Shown here: positions 10,342 through 20,177 of the stretch, piece after piece
Position numbering within the stretch: position 1 is the first letter of the stretch
Layout of the letters: every line of letters begins with the position of its first letter
Source: Paramoeba atlantica
Taxonomy: Eukaryota; Discosea
NCBI GenBank assembly: GCA_977017575.1
Contig: CDRNVI010000039.1
Span: forward strand, 558,001 to 622,000
Direction of reading: 5' to 3'
Length of the DNA: 64,000 bases
Notes under the pieces: model-generated
Told to the model about the DNA's origin: nothing
Seen by the model: only the letters and a program-made list of their open reading frames with translations
The model's database searches: none
Position numbers and translations under genes: made by a program

Positions 10342-11895
10342 TTAATGCCTCCATATTCTAACCGATGTGTCCTTTGATCCACTAGCCACGCGTAAACCAT
10401 CAGGACTCCAGTCAACAGCGTATACCTCGTCAGCATGCCCTGGGAGATCCTCGATCATACGACCGCGGGACGGATCCCATAATTTTATAGTTGAATCCTT
10501 CGATGCCGATACGAGAAAGCGAGAGTCCAGACTCCATGCTACGTGATACACAGCCCCGACATGGTTTCTGAGGCTGCACATGTAATGCCCATCACGTGCG
10601 CGCCACAACTTGATGCTTTTGTCTTGGCTCGCCGAGGCAATGGTTGACCCATCCGGAGAAAAACGCACGGAGTAAATCAAATCTTGGTGTCCTGTCATAC
10701 GGGCCACTGGCTTGGCGCTATCCCCCGGGGTCCACAGAAACAACGTATGGTCATCGCTGCAACTCACAAGCTTCTCTTGCCCACCACTCGTCCGTAAGAC
10801 CTCTTCGTATCGAGTTTTTGCATACTCCGATGCCTCCAGTTTTCCCCCAAACACCTTTTTCGTGTGGTCAAACGCTCCGCTCCTTAACACAAGCTCTGTA
10901 TTCAACGCAAAATTATTCACCCAGTGCCCATGCCCACGTAACGTGTGCACCACCGTCCGACTTTCCACATCCCACACCATCAACGTGCGATCGTGTGAAC
11001 TGGAATACACCAACCCACCCCCTCCCCATCTCACACACGTCACACACGCACTATGCCCAGACAACACCCCTTCCAACTCCCCCCGGTGCGCCTCACTCAC
11101 CCTCCACACCCGAACCGTCCCATCCTTTGAACTCGTCACAAACCGTCCCCTCCCCGTCCCCGTCCGGTGCAACGGTTCCCAACTCGCCCCCGTGACATAC
11201 CCCCCATGTCCCCTCCCACACAGCTTTCCCCTCTGTGGCCCACCGCTACCCCCCCCCTCCCCCCACACCCCCACCGCCCCCTCCCGGGACCCACTCACCA
11301 GGTACCCCCCCCCGGGGGCCCAGGCCAGGGCCTGGACCCAGTCCGTGTGCCCCAGCAGGCTCGCGCACGGGGTCGCGGTGGCCATCTCCCACAGCCGCAC
11401 CGTGCCGTCCCCCCCCGCGGTCGCCAGCACGGCGCTGTCCGGGGCGAAGGCCACGACGAGCACCGCGTGGGTGTGGCCCGTGAGGGCGGCGCTGCAGCGG
11501 GTGACCGGGAGCACGCGGAAGAGGGCCTGGGGGCGGTAGACGATCCGCACCAGGCCCTCGGAGGGGACCTCGAGCCCACGGGCGGGGGGCGCGCCGGGGG
11601 GGAGGCGACGGCCCTCGGAGAGGAGACGCCCCCGGTGGGCGCGGCGCTGGTGGTCGAGCAGGAAGGGCCCGAGGGGGGTGGTGAGGGGGGTGTCGTGGAT
11701 GAAGTAGGCGTAGGGGAGGGGGGAGGGGGGAGGGGGGGTGTGGGGAGGGGGGGGGAGGAGGGTGTGGAGGATGGCGTCCATTTGGGGGGGGGAGGTGGAG
11801 ATGGGGAGGGTGACGGGGGCCCCCGCGGGTTGTCCGTCCTCGGTGAAGAATTGGCAGACAAGGTGGGTGACCTCGGATTCCGGAGGCGGGGACAT
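10342..11895 (-). CDS. NLE1: Notchless homologue (NLE1/Rsa4), ribosome biogenesis
   Basis: Rsa4/NLE1 is the WD40 assembly factor whose NLE domain is pulled by the Rea1/Midasin MIDAS domain to mature pre-60S particles in the nucleus. The 517-residue protein has an N-terminal NLE region ([19 protein letters not shown]... [19 protein letters not shown], about 1-135) and eight WD40-type blades with clear GH/WD units, ending [13 protein letters not shown] as in orthologues. Length is typical (about 480-520). The 5' half is extremely GC-rich with long homopolymers on the coding strand (Pro runs [14 protein letters not shown]), whereas the 3' half has ordinary composition. The ATG is the only sensible start. 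Confidence 0.95.
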   Translation of the reverse strand: MSPPPESEVTHLVCQFFTEDGQPAGAPVTLPISTSPPQMDAILHTLLPPPPHTPPPPSPLPYAYFIHDTPLTTPLGPFLLDHQRRAHRGRLLSEGRRLPPGAPPARGLEVPSEGLVRIVYRPQALFRVLPVTRCSAALTGHTHAVLVVAFAPDSAVLATAGGDGTVRLWEMATATPCASLLGHTDWVQALAWAPGGGYLVSGSREGAVGVWGEGGGSGGPQRGKLCGRGHGGYVTGASWEPLHRTGTGRGRFVTSSKDGTVRVWRVSEAHRGELEGVLSGHSACVTCVRWGGGGLVYSSSHDRTLMVWDVESRTVVHTLRGHGHWVNNFALNTELVLRSGAFDHTKKVFGGKLEASEYAKTRYEEVLRTSGGQEKLVSCSDDHTLFLWTPGDSAKPVARMTGHQDLIYSVRFSPDGSTIASASQDKSIKLWRARDGHYMCSLRNHVGAVYHVAWSLDSRFLVSASKDSTIKLWDPSRGRMIEDLPGHADEVYAVDWSPDGLRVASGSKDTSVRIWRH

Positions 11896-12181
11896 GGAGG
11901 AGGGGGGAGGTGGAGGAGGGTGGAAATGAGGGGTAATAATGTGGTCGCGCTGGTTTTGAAAGATTTCTGAGCTATGTTGGGGAATGTGTTAACCTACACT
12001 ATGACTAACAGAAGAACTTTCCAAAATGAACAGAAAGTTAAAAAAATACCTTCATTGGACTTTGGTTGTAAGTTGTAACCAGCAGTTGTAATTTAAAGCC
12101 ATTTCCTCCAGGGTATGAAAGTCCAAGACACAGTTTATGTACCTTGTTGGTACTTTTTCCTTAGTTCATCCTTTCTTTCCC

Positions 12182-12224
12182 CGGCAACGGGCATAGTCGT
12201 ACTGTATTTTTATGCCCGTTGCCG
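12182..12224. repeat. 13-base-arm hairpin
   Basis: CGGCAACGGGCAT (12182-12194) and its exact reverse complement (12212-12224) flank a 17-base loop. The right arm abuts the first unit of the tandem duplication that follows. It could be a structured RNA element or an element terminus; function unknown. Confidence 0.7.
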
Positions 12225-12571
12225 ACCGGCACTAAGGTCGGGACTGTCCCTCTTTTTGCCGAAGCAGGGGACGCGCCTTTCAACCTTCACCCCTCCCCGA
12301 CTCACTCGCTTGGAGTGAGTGTGCTTCCCTCTCTCGGCTTCTCTTTCTCGTGCCTATCTTTCCGAGGAGGCAGTGGGTCACGGTGGCCTCCCTTGAGGAC
12401 CGGCACTAAGGTCGGGACTGTCCCTCTTTTTGCCGAAGCAGGGGACGCGCCTTTCAACCTTCACCCCTCCCCGACTCACTCGCTTGGAGTGAGTGTGTTT
12501 CCCTCTCTCGGCTTCTCTTTCCCGTGCCTATCTTTCCGAGGAGGCAATGCGTCACGGTGGCCTCCCTTGAG
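12224..12571. repeat. Two tandem 174-base units
   Basis: Units at 12224-12397 and 12398-12571 begin GACCGGCACTAAGGTCGGG and differ at only about five positions, so the duplication is recent. Each contains an internal hairpin (actcact...agtgagt) and pyrimidine-rich text. The period is divisible by three, so a plus-strand frame stays open through both units. I regard that as incidental because no ATG-led gene context supports it. Confidence 0.85.
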
Positions 12572-12606
12572 GACCACTAGACGTGTCCCTCGCTGCCCAC
12601 GTTTAC

Positions 12607-12858
12607 AGCTCTCCACACCTGGCGGTCGCAAGCTCTCTGCACCTCGGCTCTGTCGCAGCTCTCTGCACCCGGATTGCCCCCGAAACTGCAATATGGGAAT
12701 TACGCATCCGGCTCTCTGCACCTGCACATGACAACCGAAATCTCTGCACCTGGGAGGCCAGCTCTCTGCACCCACTTACCACAGGCGAAGGCGAACCCTC
12801 ACTTAATCCACCCGTCGTATGCTGTAAGGACATGTAGTGAGGTAAATCTCTGCACATG
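12607..12858. repeat. Cluster of seven TCTCTGCACC-type repeats
   Basis: Copies of (A)GCTCTCTGCACC or close variants begin near 12607, 12631, 12657, 12711, 12739, 12760 and 12845. Spacing of the first three is 24 and 26 bases, then irregular. The conserved core is short (10-12 bases) and the spacers are unrelated. This could be a protein-binding array or a degenerated minisatellite. On the minus strand the core reads GGTGCAGAGAGC. Confidence 0.6.
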
Positions 12859-13269
12859 AAAAAAACAAACTTGCAGTTCCCTCAGAAAGATTAAGTCTTT
12901 TTGTCTTTTTGTTCTCATTTTTGTTCTATTTGAGAGTTTTCGTTGATCGAATTTCCCTTTGCCCCCGAATTTTTACATGTTTTGAAGGGCATCCCAAATA
13001 CTATGAGGGGGGCAAGGCGCCTGTGGTGATTGACAGAATATGGCAGAATTCGAAAGCGAAAAGCAAAAATGTTTCGGCGCTGCTTCGCGGCGCCTATGTT
13101 TTTCCCACTTATGTGCTGTATTCTTAACGTATGGCGTATGGGCAGATTTGGGGGTGGTGCCTGAGCTACAAAATGACTCATTTGGTAAACTTTTTATGTA
13201 AACTTTACCCTTAATTTTTACGCAGAATTCTACGCGAAAATTGAATTTCTCATTAGAGAAGAAGATTTG

Positions 13270-13650
13270 TTTACTTGAACAACATACGTCCGCTGAATGT
13301 CTTGGTGTACGTTAATGTCCTCTCTTTCGTCCACATAAGGATCGTTAAATCGCTGAACTCGAAAAAACATTTCGAGAATTTTTTCAAGATTTGGGGCGAA
13401 AAGGGAGATTTCACCGATCTCATTCCCCGAGGAACGTAATTTGGGGACAATTATATTCGGGCATGGGTTGAGGATGAGCTACACGCTATTTTAAGCCACA
13501 AAGTTGAACAGTTTCAGATTTCTCATAATCATCATGGACCTGATCCTTCTCTTTCCGGGGGTCTACGGGTACGCGATGTAGATCACGTTTTCGGAGATTC
13601 ATGACACGCTCAACATGGCAAAACGGGATACTCGATAAGGATTCCTTCTC
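13270..13650 (+). other. Decayed coding-like tract, unassigned
   Basis: The plus strand shows protein-like composition, with Trp- and charge-rich words such as FFKIWGEKGDFTDLIPRGT and IRAWVEDELHAILSHKVEQF, but it is broken. It runs against the direction of all host genes, which suggests a remnant of a mobile element. The family is not recognised. A GC-rich hairpin with a TTC loop lies just upstream (13076-13094). Confidence 0.3.
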
Positions 13651-13933
13651 TTAGGCATCCTTGATCACCCACTCACTGATGGTCAAAGACTTATTACCCT
13701 TGATGAGGTACCCTTGATGATATGACAGGCTCATGAAATGTAACAATCCAGATAGAAAAGGTCCAATCTGGATCAGCGGTACAGATGGACTACACAATGT
13801 GTGACCTATCGTGGTGCCATTTTTCTATGAATAAAAAAATGGTCATCATAGAGAACCGCAACTCAATGACAGCAAGTTTAGCTATTATAGCTTGAGATTA
13901 GCCGAAAAAGGTTAACCGATCAGTAAGCGCGCC

Positions 13934-14416
13934 TCAAATCACTTTCGTTAATTTCTCCTTGCACGCATACGTATAGCAAGTATAGCACATGCGGTAATCC
14001 CAATTCTCTTCCTTTACAGCTACAAGGGCCGACTTTATGGGGTATCCACAGTGAAAGCAAACGAAAAGTTGATTACGTCGTAACTTGTGCAGCTGAAGAC
14101 GGTCTCTGGGTGCCCAAGTAGCAATCACAGAATCAGAACGAGGTTCAAATGTGTAGTCCTCCTGTGGCCTACGATGTACATCACCGGGAAGATGAGCGTA
14201 TCGAACTCGATTTGGCGTCGTGAATCTAGTGGATGGCATTCCGGAAATTCGTCTGCAGAGCCGTTTCGTGTGCTGCGGGAAATTAAAATGTTTTCTTTTA
14301 AAGAAGACGCTACCACTATTGTGTCGTGCAGGGTAACCTTTCGGACCACCCGTGCGAAATGGGTTACGTCCTGTATAACTCAGATGTCTACCGTGCAACA
14401 GAGCCCTGCAATACAT
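13934..14416 (-). CDS. Zinc-ribbon protein, probably mitochondrial, 160 aa
   Basis: The C-terminal 45 residues form a four-cysteine zinc ribbon: FVCFHCGYPIKS, 21 residues, then RMCYTCYTYACKEKL (CxxC...CxxC). The N-terminal 60 residues are strongly basic with Arg/Ser/His and no acidic residues, as in mitochondrial presequences or rRNA-binding tails. Small zinc-ribbon proteins of this sort are common in the kinetoplastid mitoribosome and its assembly factors, but I cannot name a specific one. ATG start; located 491 bases downstream of JBP2. The AT-rich spacer 14417-14907 shows no gene. Confidence 0.7.
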   Translation of the reverse strand: MYCRALLHGRHLSYTGRNPFRTGGPKGYPARHNSGSVFFKRKHFNFPQHTKRLCRRISGMPSTRFTTPNRVRYAHLPGDVHRRPQEDYTFEPRSDSVIATWAPRDRLQLHKLRRNQLFVCFHCGYPIKSALVAVKEENWDYRMCYTCYTYACKEKLTKVI

Positions 14417-14907
14417 AAAAAACGATATTGTTTTGAGAGGCCAGCTTGCGGACTACTGAATAGGAACTAACACCGAATCTAAAATAGGAATCAAATTCTA
14501 GTGTCATAGAGGAATCAAGTGTCTTAGTAAACTGTTAGTTCGTTCCCAAGTTCGAAACTAACCTGAGTCTGTGAAACACACAACATAATTTTAGCTGTGG
14601 TGATTGCTACTACGTTACTGTAGCTCAGTGATATAAAAAAGGTAACAACTACAGATCAGCTAAGTGGCAAGTTAGAATTACTTTTACAGCTTAAACCTCG
14701 CAAGCCAGAATTTACTTTCGTTTTACATACAATGTATAAATTCGTATCACGTTTTACAGATTTAGTAATCTAGTTACATAAATTTTAGACTTAATGTATA
14801 AATTACTTAGAATCTATTACTGTCTATTATACATTTTGAATAAACCAAAAGGATTAAAACGATTCGATTCAGTTGGTAGATGGACCATGTCATGTTCGAG
14901 AGTTTTA

Positions 14908-17900
14908 CTAACAACATCTCCGGGCTTGCTTTGCCTCAATTGCTCGGATTTCTGTCTCAGATAGGTAAGAACCCACATCTTCTACAAGATCAGTGAATGG
15001 GAGAAGACCTTTTACAATTCCGTGTCTCTCTTTACATTCCTGGAGGACCTCATCCGGCAAAGAGGACTCAGCTCCCAAAGCAAACTCAATGTCATTTGAT
15101 TCAGTTCTCTTGACGTAGGACTGCTTCAACACACTCTGGTTCAGAGCGTGCTTTCTCAGCTGAGTGCCAAAGACGTGACTGTCGTGACAACCCTCCATCA
15201 GAAGACGATAGACAAAAACTTGCTTTGTTTGACCGAATCGGTGGGACCGTGCAACGGCCTGTGCTTCCAGTGTCGGGTTATAGGTGGGCTCGAAAATTAC
15301 CACACGGTTGGCACATTCTAGATTCAAACCAACACCCACAGCGCGAATGGTGAGAAGGAGAACAGGTGCGTGAGCTGTGGTTGCGGTGCGAAAAATGTGG
15401 AGACTCGTCTCACGTTTCGTGTGGGAGGTTTCACCATCGATACGCAGTGTGGGAAGCCCCTTGGCTTGTAAGAAAGCCTCTAAAAGATCGAGGACTCGCA
15501 CAGATTGACTAAAAAGGAGTGTCTTCTCGCCTAATTTCATCGCGTGTTCTAGTACAACCGATATAAAGAGCAGCTTTGAGCTGTGCTCAGCGAAAAAATC
15601 AGTCTCGAGATCGGAGTTATGCGTGGACTTCAAGATATTTTCCACGTAGGTATGCCAGTACTCGACAGGATCAGGAAATTTGGAAGTGCAACTTCTAAGG
15701 AAACATAATGGATGCGCTGCAATGCACGCCGTTTTGTGCAAGTCTGAAAAAGATAAGCCAGAAACTGTGTCCAACAATCGTTTTTGATGCTCTGTTGGGT
15801 AAAGTAAAACTGTATAATCGGATTTGGGTGGAAGATTTTCTGAAAGTCGGCGTATGCTAACAGGTGCGAGCAATCTCGACTGTAACAGATATAATGCTTC
15901 AACGGCACCCTTTTGCTTTGCGTTATCGATTGATCCAAGGCCTTCCTCAACAGGAAATTGTATCTCTTCTTCAAACGTAGATTTCGAAGGTACTATTTCA
16001 GGGTCCACCCAGCTGAGTAATACATAGAGCTCTTGCAAGTCGTTCTGCAGAGGTGTCCCTGTAACCGCAACTCTACGACGTGTGTCGATACTGTACAAAT
16101 CTTGAGCTGTGAAAGTGCTCATATTTCGAAGGCGGTGACCCTCATCCAACACGCAAGCGGCAAGATCTTGAATCAAAATACGAAATGTCTCACTGTTGCG
16201 TTTCAATGTACGAAATCGCTCGTACCCGCAAAGCAGAACTCCGTACTGCTTTACCCAGTGCTGGAGATATGAATCATGACTTGTAGCATCTGAGAGAAGA
16301 TGTATTGGAAAATTGATTACAGATTGCGAATGCCACTTCGTGAACTCGTCTCTCCATTGAGAAAGCAAAGCGTGTGGGCAGAGAACTAAGATTCTTTGAG
16401 TGGGTTCGTTCGCTAAAAGTACGTGGCACAAAAGTAGAATTATGAGCGTTTTCCCCATCCCCATGTCTAAAGATATCAATGCCCCAGTTCCTTGTCGGAG
16501 TCTACGGTACGCAAACCTTAACGTTTCCAACTGGTGCTTCTTGCAAGTAGTGAGACATGCCTCTGAGATGTGCAAAGGAAACTCATTGCTACCAATGTTT
16601 ATACTTTTCCAACCAAAGGTTGGGTTAGGGGATATTGGTCGCTCACTAATAACCGAATTTTCGCTATATTTTCTCATGCATTGCGGTGAAAAAAGATTGG
16701 TGCGGAGATAGGCCACCAGCGAAAGTCGTGTCCATGGAAAAAAGTGAGGCTCAGTGTTACCGTGGAATAAATCAGTGTTAAAAAATAGGGCGTCACCAGG
16801 TCGAATATCGAAGGCCAAATTAAGTGAGGGTATGGCCAAATAGACTCCTTCATAATTTCCTTCAAGCACAGTTAATGCAGCCAACCCTTGCTTGAAGTCG
16901 CCGCTGTCGGTATGCAGTGCTGTTCGAAAAGCACTGTTTACCGTCACGGTGCTAAACACCGTTCCGTACAGGCGTACGTCATCAGGAATAGCCTGATTTT
17001 GAAGAGAGTAATTTCTCCGAGCATGTTGAGAGTACAATCTGTCCAGTATATGCACTATCGGTACGGCCGCCTCAAGATCAGCCGCGTGAGCTCTGGAAAA
17101 AGCGGTTAAGCGGCATTTTTCTTCTTGAGGAGAGTTGAGATAGTCGTAATACCCGACAATACCACTATTCGGGGGTACACCCCCATTGGTTAGTACACGT
17201 GCATTCGTTGGAACGGCAGCATCACGTAGTGACTCAGCAGCTCTCTCACGTGTTGATTGTGCAATGACATTTTTAAGAAAAATTGCAAACGGTTTTCCGT
17301 CTTTTGTGAAAGTTTGTGTCTTTCGGACAACGCTGGTAAAGTTTCGCTCAAAAGCGTATGGATAGGGTGTAATTTCCTTCGCGGTCTCCGTTATGCCATT
17401 TCCCTCCTGTGAAGGTGAGTCAACTCGGTCATGAGACGCAGACAAACAATCAGCATTGTTGCCGATATCTGCATGCCCCCAATTCTCTGACTCAACGAAT
17501 TCCTTTTCACGATCCGGATTCATCTCCAGGTCCAGCTGTTTGAAAGAGTGAGCTGATTCTGCGGCAGGCGCAGTTGGCCGGTGCGAAAGAAGCGTCGATA
17601 GTGACTGATTGTTTTCTATGTTATTCGGTGCTATTCCGATGGGATTCGGTAAAGTTGTACGGTTACCAAAACTCCATACAAGAATGTCCACACTTCGAAG
17701 TTGAAGAAAGGGGTGTATTTTTCGCATAGTACAACGCCCCTCTGGTCCACATGATATGTACTCCCCCATCCTCTCCAATGCCCCTATCCATCGAATCAAC
17801 AAATCTTTATCCATTTGGCGACAATTTTCAACAAAATTCACCAAAATTTCGGACCTCTTCTCCCCACTTCGACCCGCCAAGATCCACGAGTGTAGCAAGG

Positions 17901-18033
17901 TTGAAAACTTTTGAAAGCTCATAGGGCTTCCACGATTCACCAGGCTGTGTGAGTACCCATTGGCTGAGCGTTCCTTGTTCGGTCGTTGTTCATTTTCAGT
18001 CGGTTGATGGTCCCCTTGCTTAGGACAGTCCAT
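14908..18033 (-). CDS. JBP2: JBP2, thymidine hydroxylase with SNF2 helicase (base J synthesis)
   Basis: JBP2 oxidises thymine in nuclear DNA to hydroxymethyluracil, the first step to base J, and remodels chromatin to do so. The 1041-residue protein has the TET/JBP dioxygenase domain at about 240-450, with iron ligands HTD (H374, D376) and H424 in DLFHGNTEP, and an Arg for 2-oxoglutarate in PWTRLSLVAYLR. The SNF2 ATPase follows: Walker A DMGMGKT (about 523), DEGH box (about 630), VTGTPLQND, then the second lobe with LLFSQSVRVLDLLEAF, RIDGETSH and QAVARSHRFGQTKQV. Length and order match trypanosomatid JBP2 (about 1080). This is the best taxonomic marker in the window, because the fusion is known from kinetoplastids and close euglenozoan relatives. 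Confidence 0.97.
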   Translation of the reverse strand: MDCPKQGDHQPTENEQRPNKERSANGYSHSLVNRGSPMSFQKFSTLLHSWILAGRSGEKRSEILVNFVENCRQMDKDLLIRWIGALERMGEYISCGPEGRCTMRKIHPFLQLRSVDILVWSFGNRTTLPNPIGIAPNNIENNQSLSTLLSHRPTAPAAESAHSFKQLDLEMNPDREKEFVESENWGHADIGNNADCLSASHDRVDSPSQEGNGITETAKEITPYPYAFERNFTSVVRKTQTFTKDGKPFAIFLKNVIAQSTRERAAESLRDAAVPTNARVLTNGGVPPNSGIVGYYDYLNSPQEEKCRLTAFSRAHAADLEAAVPIVHILDRLYSQHARRNYSLQNQAIPDDVRLYGTVFSTVTVNSAFRTALHTDSGDFKQGLAALTVLEGNYEGVYLAIPSLNLAFDIRPGDALFFNTDLFHGNTEPHFFPWTRLSLVAYLRTNLFSPQCMRKYSENSVISERPISPNPTFGWKSINIGSNEFPLHISEACLTTCKKHQLETLRFAYRRLRQGTGALISLDMGMGKTLIILLLCHVLLANEPTQRILVLCPHALLSQWRDEFTKWHSQSVINFPIHLLSDATSHDSYLQHWVKQYGVLLCGYERFRTLKRNSETFRILIQDLAACVLDEGHRLRNMSTFTAQDLYSIDTRRRVAVTGTPLQNDLQELYVLLSWVDPEIVPSKSTFEEEIQFPVEEGLGSIDNAKQKGAVEALYLLQSRLLAPVSIRRLSENLPPKSDYTVLLYPTEHQKRLLDTVSGLSFSDLHKTACIAAHPLCFLRSCTSKFPDPVEYWHTYVENILKSTHNSDLETDFFAEHSSKLLFISVVLEHAMKLGEKTLLFSQSVRVLDLLEAFLQAKGLPTLRIDGETSHTKRETSLHIFRTATTAHAPVLLLTIRAVGVGLNLECANRVVIFEPTYNPTLEAQAVARSHRFGQTKQVFVYRLLMEGCHDSHVFGTQLRKHALNQSVLKQSYVKRTESNDIEFALGAESSLPDEVLQECKERHGIVKGLLPFTDLVEDVGSYLSETEIRAIEAKQARRCC

Positions 18034-18238
18034 TTGATTGGACTATTTCCAGAGACGACTAAATGAAATTCTTAGCTGTATGATTCATGAAATTAACACA
18101 TTTTTCCTCAAAGAAATTTTTTTCTTTAAAAGAAGTTTTGTTTGCAAAACAAAGTTTTCGAGTTTGGGTCGGTCTGATTATTTCATGTAGTAAAAAACGG
18201 TTGCACTACGAAAAGAAAAGTATCAATGAAACATATTA

Positions 18239-18578
18239 CTGTACCCCCCCCCCCTGTTTATAATAGCCTCGACCCATCCCCCCCTTTATAGGTTCTTTTT
18301 TTTGGCAAACCAAGGAAGACTTTTTCAATTTTCTTGCACCGTCTTAAAGATTTTGGTATTTATTTTCACATAGTTCTGTGAGGTATGGCGCGGGGTGGTA
18401 CTGGACATTTTACTTTGGCAGATCGCCGGGGCCCACTTAGCGATTGAATAATTCCTTGATCCTCGCTATAAAATGTAGGGCGATTTCGGTGCCAACTTTT
18501 AATCTTCCATCACCCCCTCCCCCCCTTTATAGGTTCATTTGGGCAAAATCGAGGCTATTATAAACGGGGGGGGTACAG
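18239..18578. mobile_element. 340-base MITE with long inverted repeats
   Basis: The ends are inverted copies about 31 bases long starting CTGTACCCCCCCC and continuing GTTTATAATAGCCTCGA, flanked on both sides by TA (18237-18238 and 18579-18580), the Tc1/mariner and pogo target duplication. A second internal pair (CCCCCCTTTATAGGTTC) also occurs, but in direct orientation. There is no coding capacity. The CTGTRCCCC terminus resembles that of the pogo-type element at 38704-40826, whose relatives may have mobilised it. It lies in the spacer just upstream of JBP2. Confidence 0.85.
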
Positions 18579-18624
18579 TAGTTGCACTTACAGATTATGT
18601 ACATCTTCTAAATGGCACCAAGCA

Positions 18625-19983
18625 TTAGCGATGAGCGGTGTTCTGCAAAAGATACGTGTTCCACATGCCTACCCAGCTCGAAACTGGGATGGATTCATCC
18701 GCCTCTAATATCAAAGCATTTCTTTTCCCCATCAGAACAAAACAACAGTGTAGCTTGGCATTACGACCGGAGCTCTTTACGTGACTGCAGAGTGTGGTAT
18801 TGCTGAGTGCGGTCGCATGCGTCACTTGTGTAAGAGGTATTTCTCCTTTGTACCCGCCTCTGCCACGTTCGCGCAGGTACCTCGAAGACAAAAGACAGAT
18901 ACATTTTCTATCCGTGTTGACGTAAATATATCGATAAGATTGCGTTAAGGTGCGAAATGAGTACTTTATGAAGAATCGTCCCCGAGATAACGTTTCAAAG
19001 GCATGTTCTAGAGTTAATGAACGATCAACATCACGTTCCCATGGTGTAGTTAAGGTCTGTATCGGCCTTATCTCACGTTTCAAAGGAATGTCCTCAGATG
19101 GAGGATGAAATTCACCAAGTTGTTGCACGGTTGCATTGGAGGGGCCAACAGGGCGTGCCCAGGAAGAGGACGACATGCCGTCCAAACTCACAGGGGTCAA
19201 TGACGTGTTGGAAGTGTATTTCATTCCACTCCGAAAAGTCGATGGATGAGTATACCGAAGTGGAGAAATCAAACGAGACGAATATCGAGAGCCTAGGGGC
19301 ATTGGGCTGATACTCCCAGCGGGTTGCGGTGTGCGCTTAGGTGCCTGTATGTAGAGCTTTTCGGAAGCCCGGGTGATATTCGACTGAGTTTCGCTTTCTT
19401 TTTCAAAGATATTATCGGGCATGGCTGTAAGCCTTTCATAAATTCGTGCCCTCTCGGTGCGTAGATTAACCTTGTGAGCATTAGCGATTGATTTCGTATG
19501 GTCTCTAACTCCATCATCACTCCTCTTGGACGAATGATTGAAGACTGTGACATGAACGGCACCTTTTGAACCTAAGCTGACCTCACGATGCGGCGCAGTT
19601 TCATTAAACTCTGACTTTGGGGAGACAGGGACGTGTTCCTCATAAGATGGAAAAGGTTTTGAGATATTTGTTTCCTTCACAGACTCCTCATGCGATTCTA
19701 TTCTTTGCGCACGAAGTGCACTATTAATTTGGGAAACCCATTCTCGTGCCTTCAAGACATCACTAGCTGTGAGACACAATGTCGTTCGATCAGTCAATCC
19801 TACGTAAAACCATGAGGCTTCCGGCTGCGGTGCAAGTTCCACATATTCAATTCGGTCAACGTCAATATTTCTAGCAACCATCGAAATGTCTTCCGGCAAT
19901 CGTGCAGTAAAAGAATTTTGTGAAAGTTCCGTAAGCATGGGTGTATCTTCCCATTGCAGCATTCCCGTAAGAAATGTCGTCAT
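18625..19983 (-). CDS. PH-like domain protein, 452 aa
   Basis: The N-terminal 95 residues read as a pleckstrin-homology fold (GMLQWEDTP..., strands, ASWFYVGLTDRTTLCLTA, then a closing helix AREWVSQINSALRA). The C-terminal 110 residues look like a second PH-like module (FIKYSFRTLTQSYRYIYVN..., ALILEADE, ending helix VSSWVGMWNTYLLQ). The centre (about 100-330) is Ser/Thr/Pro-rich and probably disordered. PH modules bind phosphoinositides or proteins; no enzyme motif is present. The ATG start overlaps nothing. I infer a membrane- or cytoskeleton-associated adaptor; the PH assignments rest on pattern only. Confidence 0.7.
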   Translation of the reverse strand: MTTFLTGMLQWEDTPMLTELSQNSFTARLPEDISMVARNIDVDRIEYVELAPQPEASWFYVGLTDRTTLCLTASDVLKAREWVSQINSALRAQRIESHEESVKETNISKPFPSYEEHVPVSPKSEFNETAPHREVSLGSKGAVHVTVFNHSSKRSDDGVRDHTKSIANAHKVNLRTERARIYERLTAMPDNIFEKESETQSNITRASEKLYIQAPKRTPQPAGSISPMPLGSRYSSRLISPLRYTHPSTFRSGMKYTSNTSLTPVSLDGMSSSSWARPVGPSNATVQQLGEFHPPSEDIPLKREIRPIQTLTTPWERDVDRSLTLEHAFETLSRGRFFIKYSFRTLTQSYRYIYVNTDRKCICLLSSRYLRERGRGGYKGEIPLTQVTHATALSNTTLCSHVKSSGRNAKLHCCFVLMGKRNALILEADESIPVSSWVGMWNTYLLQNTAHR

Positions 19984-20177
19984 AGGTGGTGAATTGTTAG
20001 TATTTTTTAGTCAAGATAAAACGTAGCCTAGTTTCTGATCCTTTTTTATGTACGCTATAAGCGCTAGTTTCTTACGCCAAAAAATAGAAATGTTTATCGT
20101 ACCAGACCGCAACCTAAACACGTGACGTATGATAAATAAAAAATTAATATCCCTATAAGATAAATATGAGCCCTCTT

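Larger units (their letters stand above)
11896..13933. other. 2-kb gene-free repeat-rich spacer
   Basis: This interval between the zinc-ribbon gene and NLE1 holds a long-arm hairpin, a 174-base tandem duplication, a cluster of TCTCTGCACC repeats and a GC-rich hairpin (all listed separately), followed by a decayed coding-like tract. I see no intact host gene on either strand. Confidence 0.6.

Noticed and set aside
10644-11970. Long plus-strand open frames opposite NLE1
   Set aside because: They are antisense shadows produced by the GC-rich, C-run coding strand; the minus strand reads a complete WD40 protein.
12219-12731. Plus-strand open frame of 170 codons with 58-residue repeats
   Set aside because: It stays open only because the tandem duplication is a multiple of three; it opposes all host genes and shows no recognisable protein.
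12607-12858. CRISPR-like array
   Set aside because: Repeat core is only 10-12 bases, spacing is uneven, variants are many, and the genome is eukaryotic.
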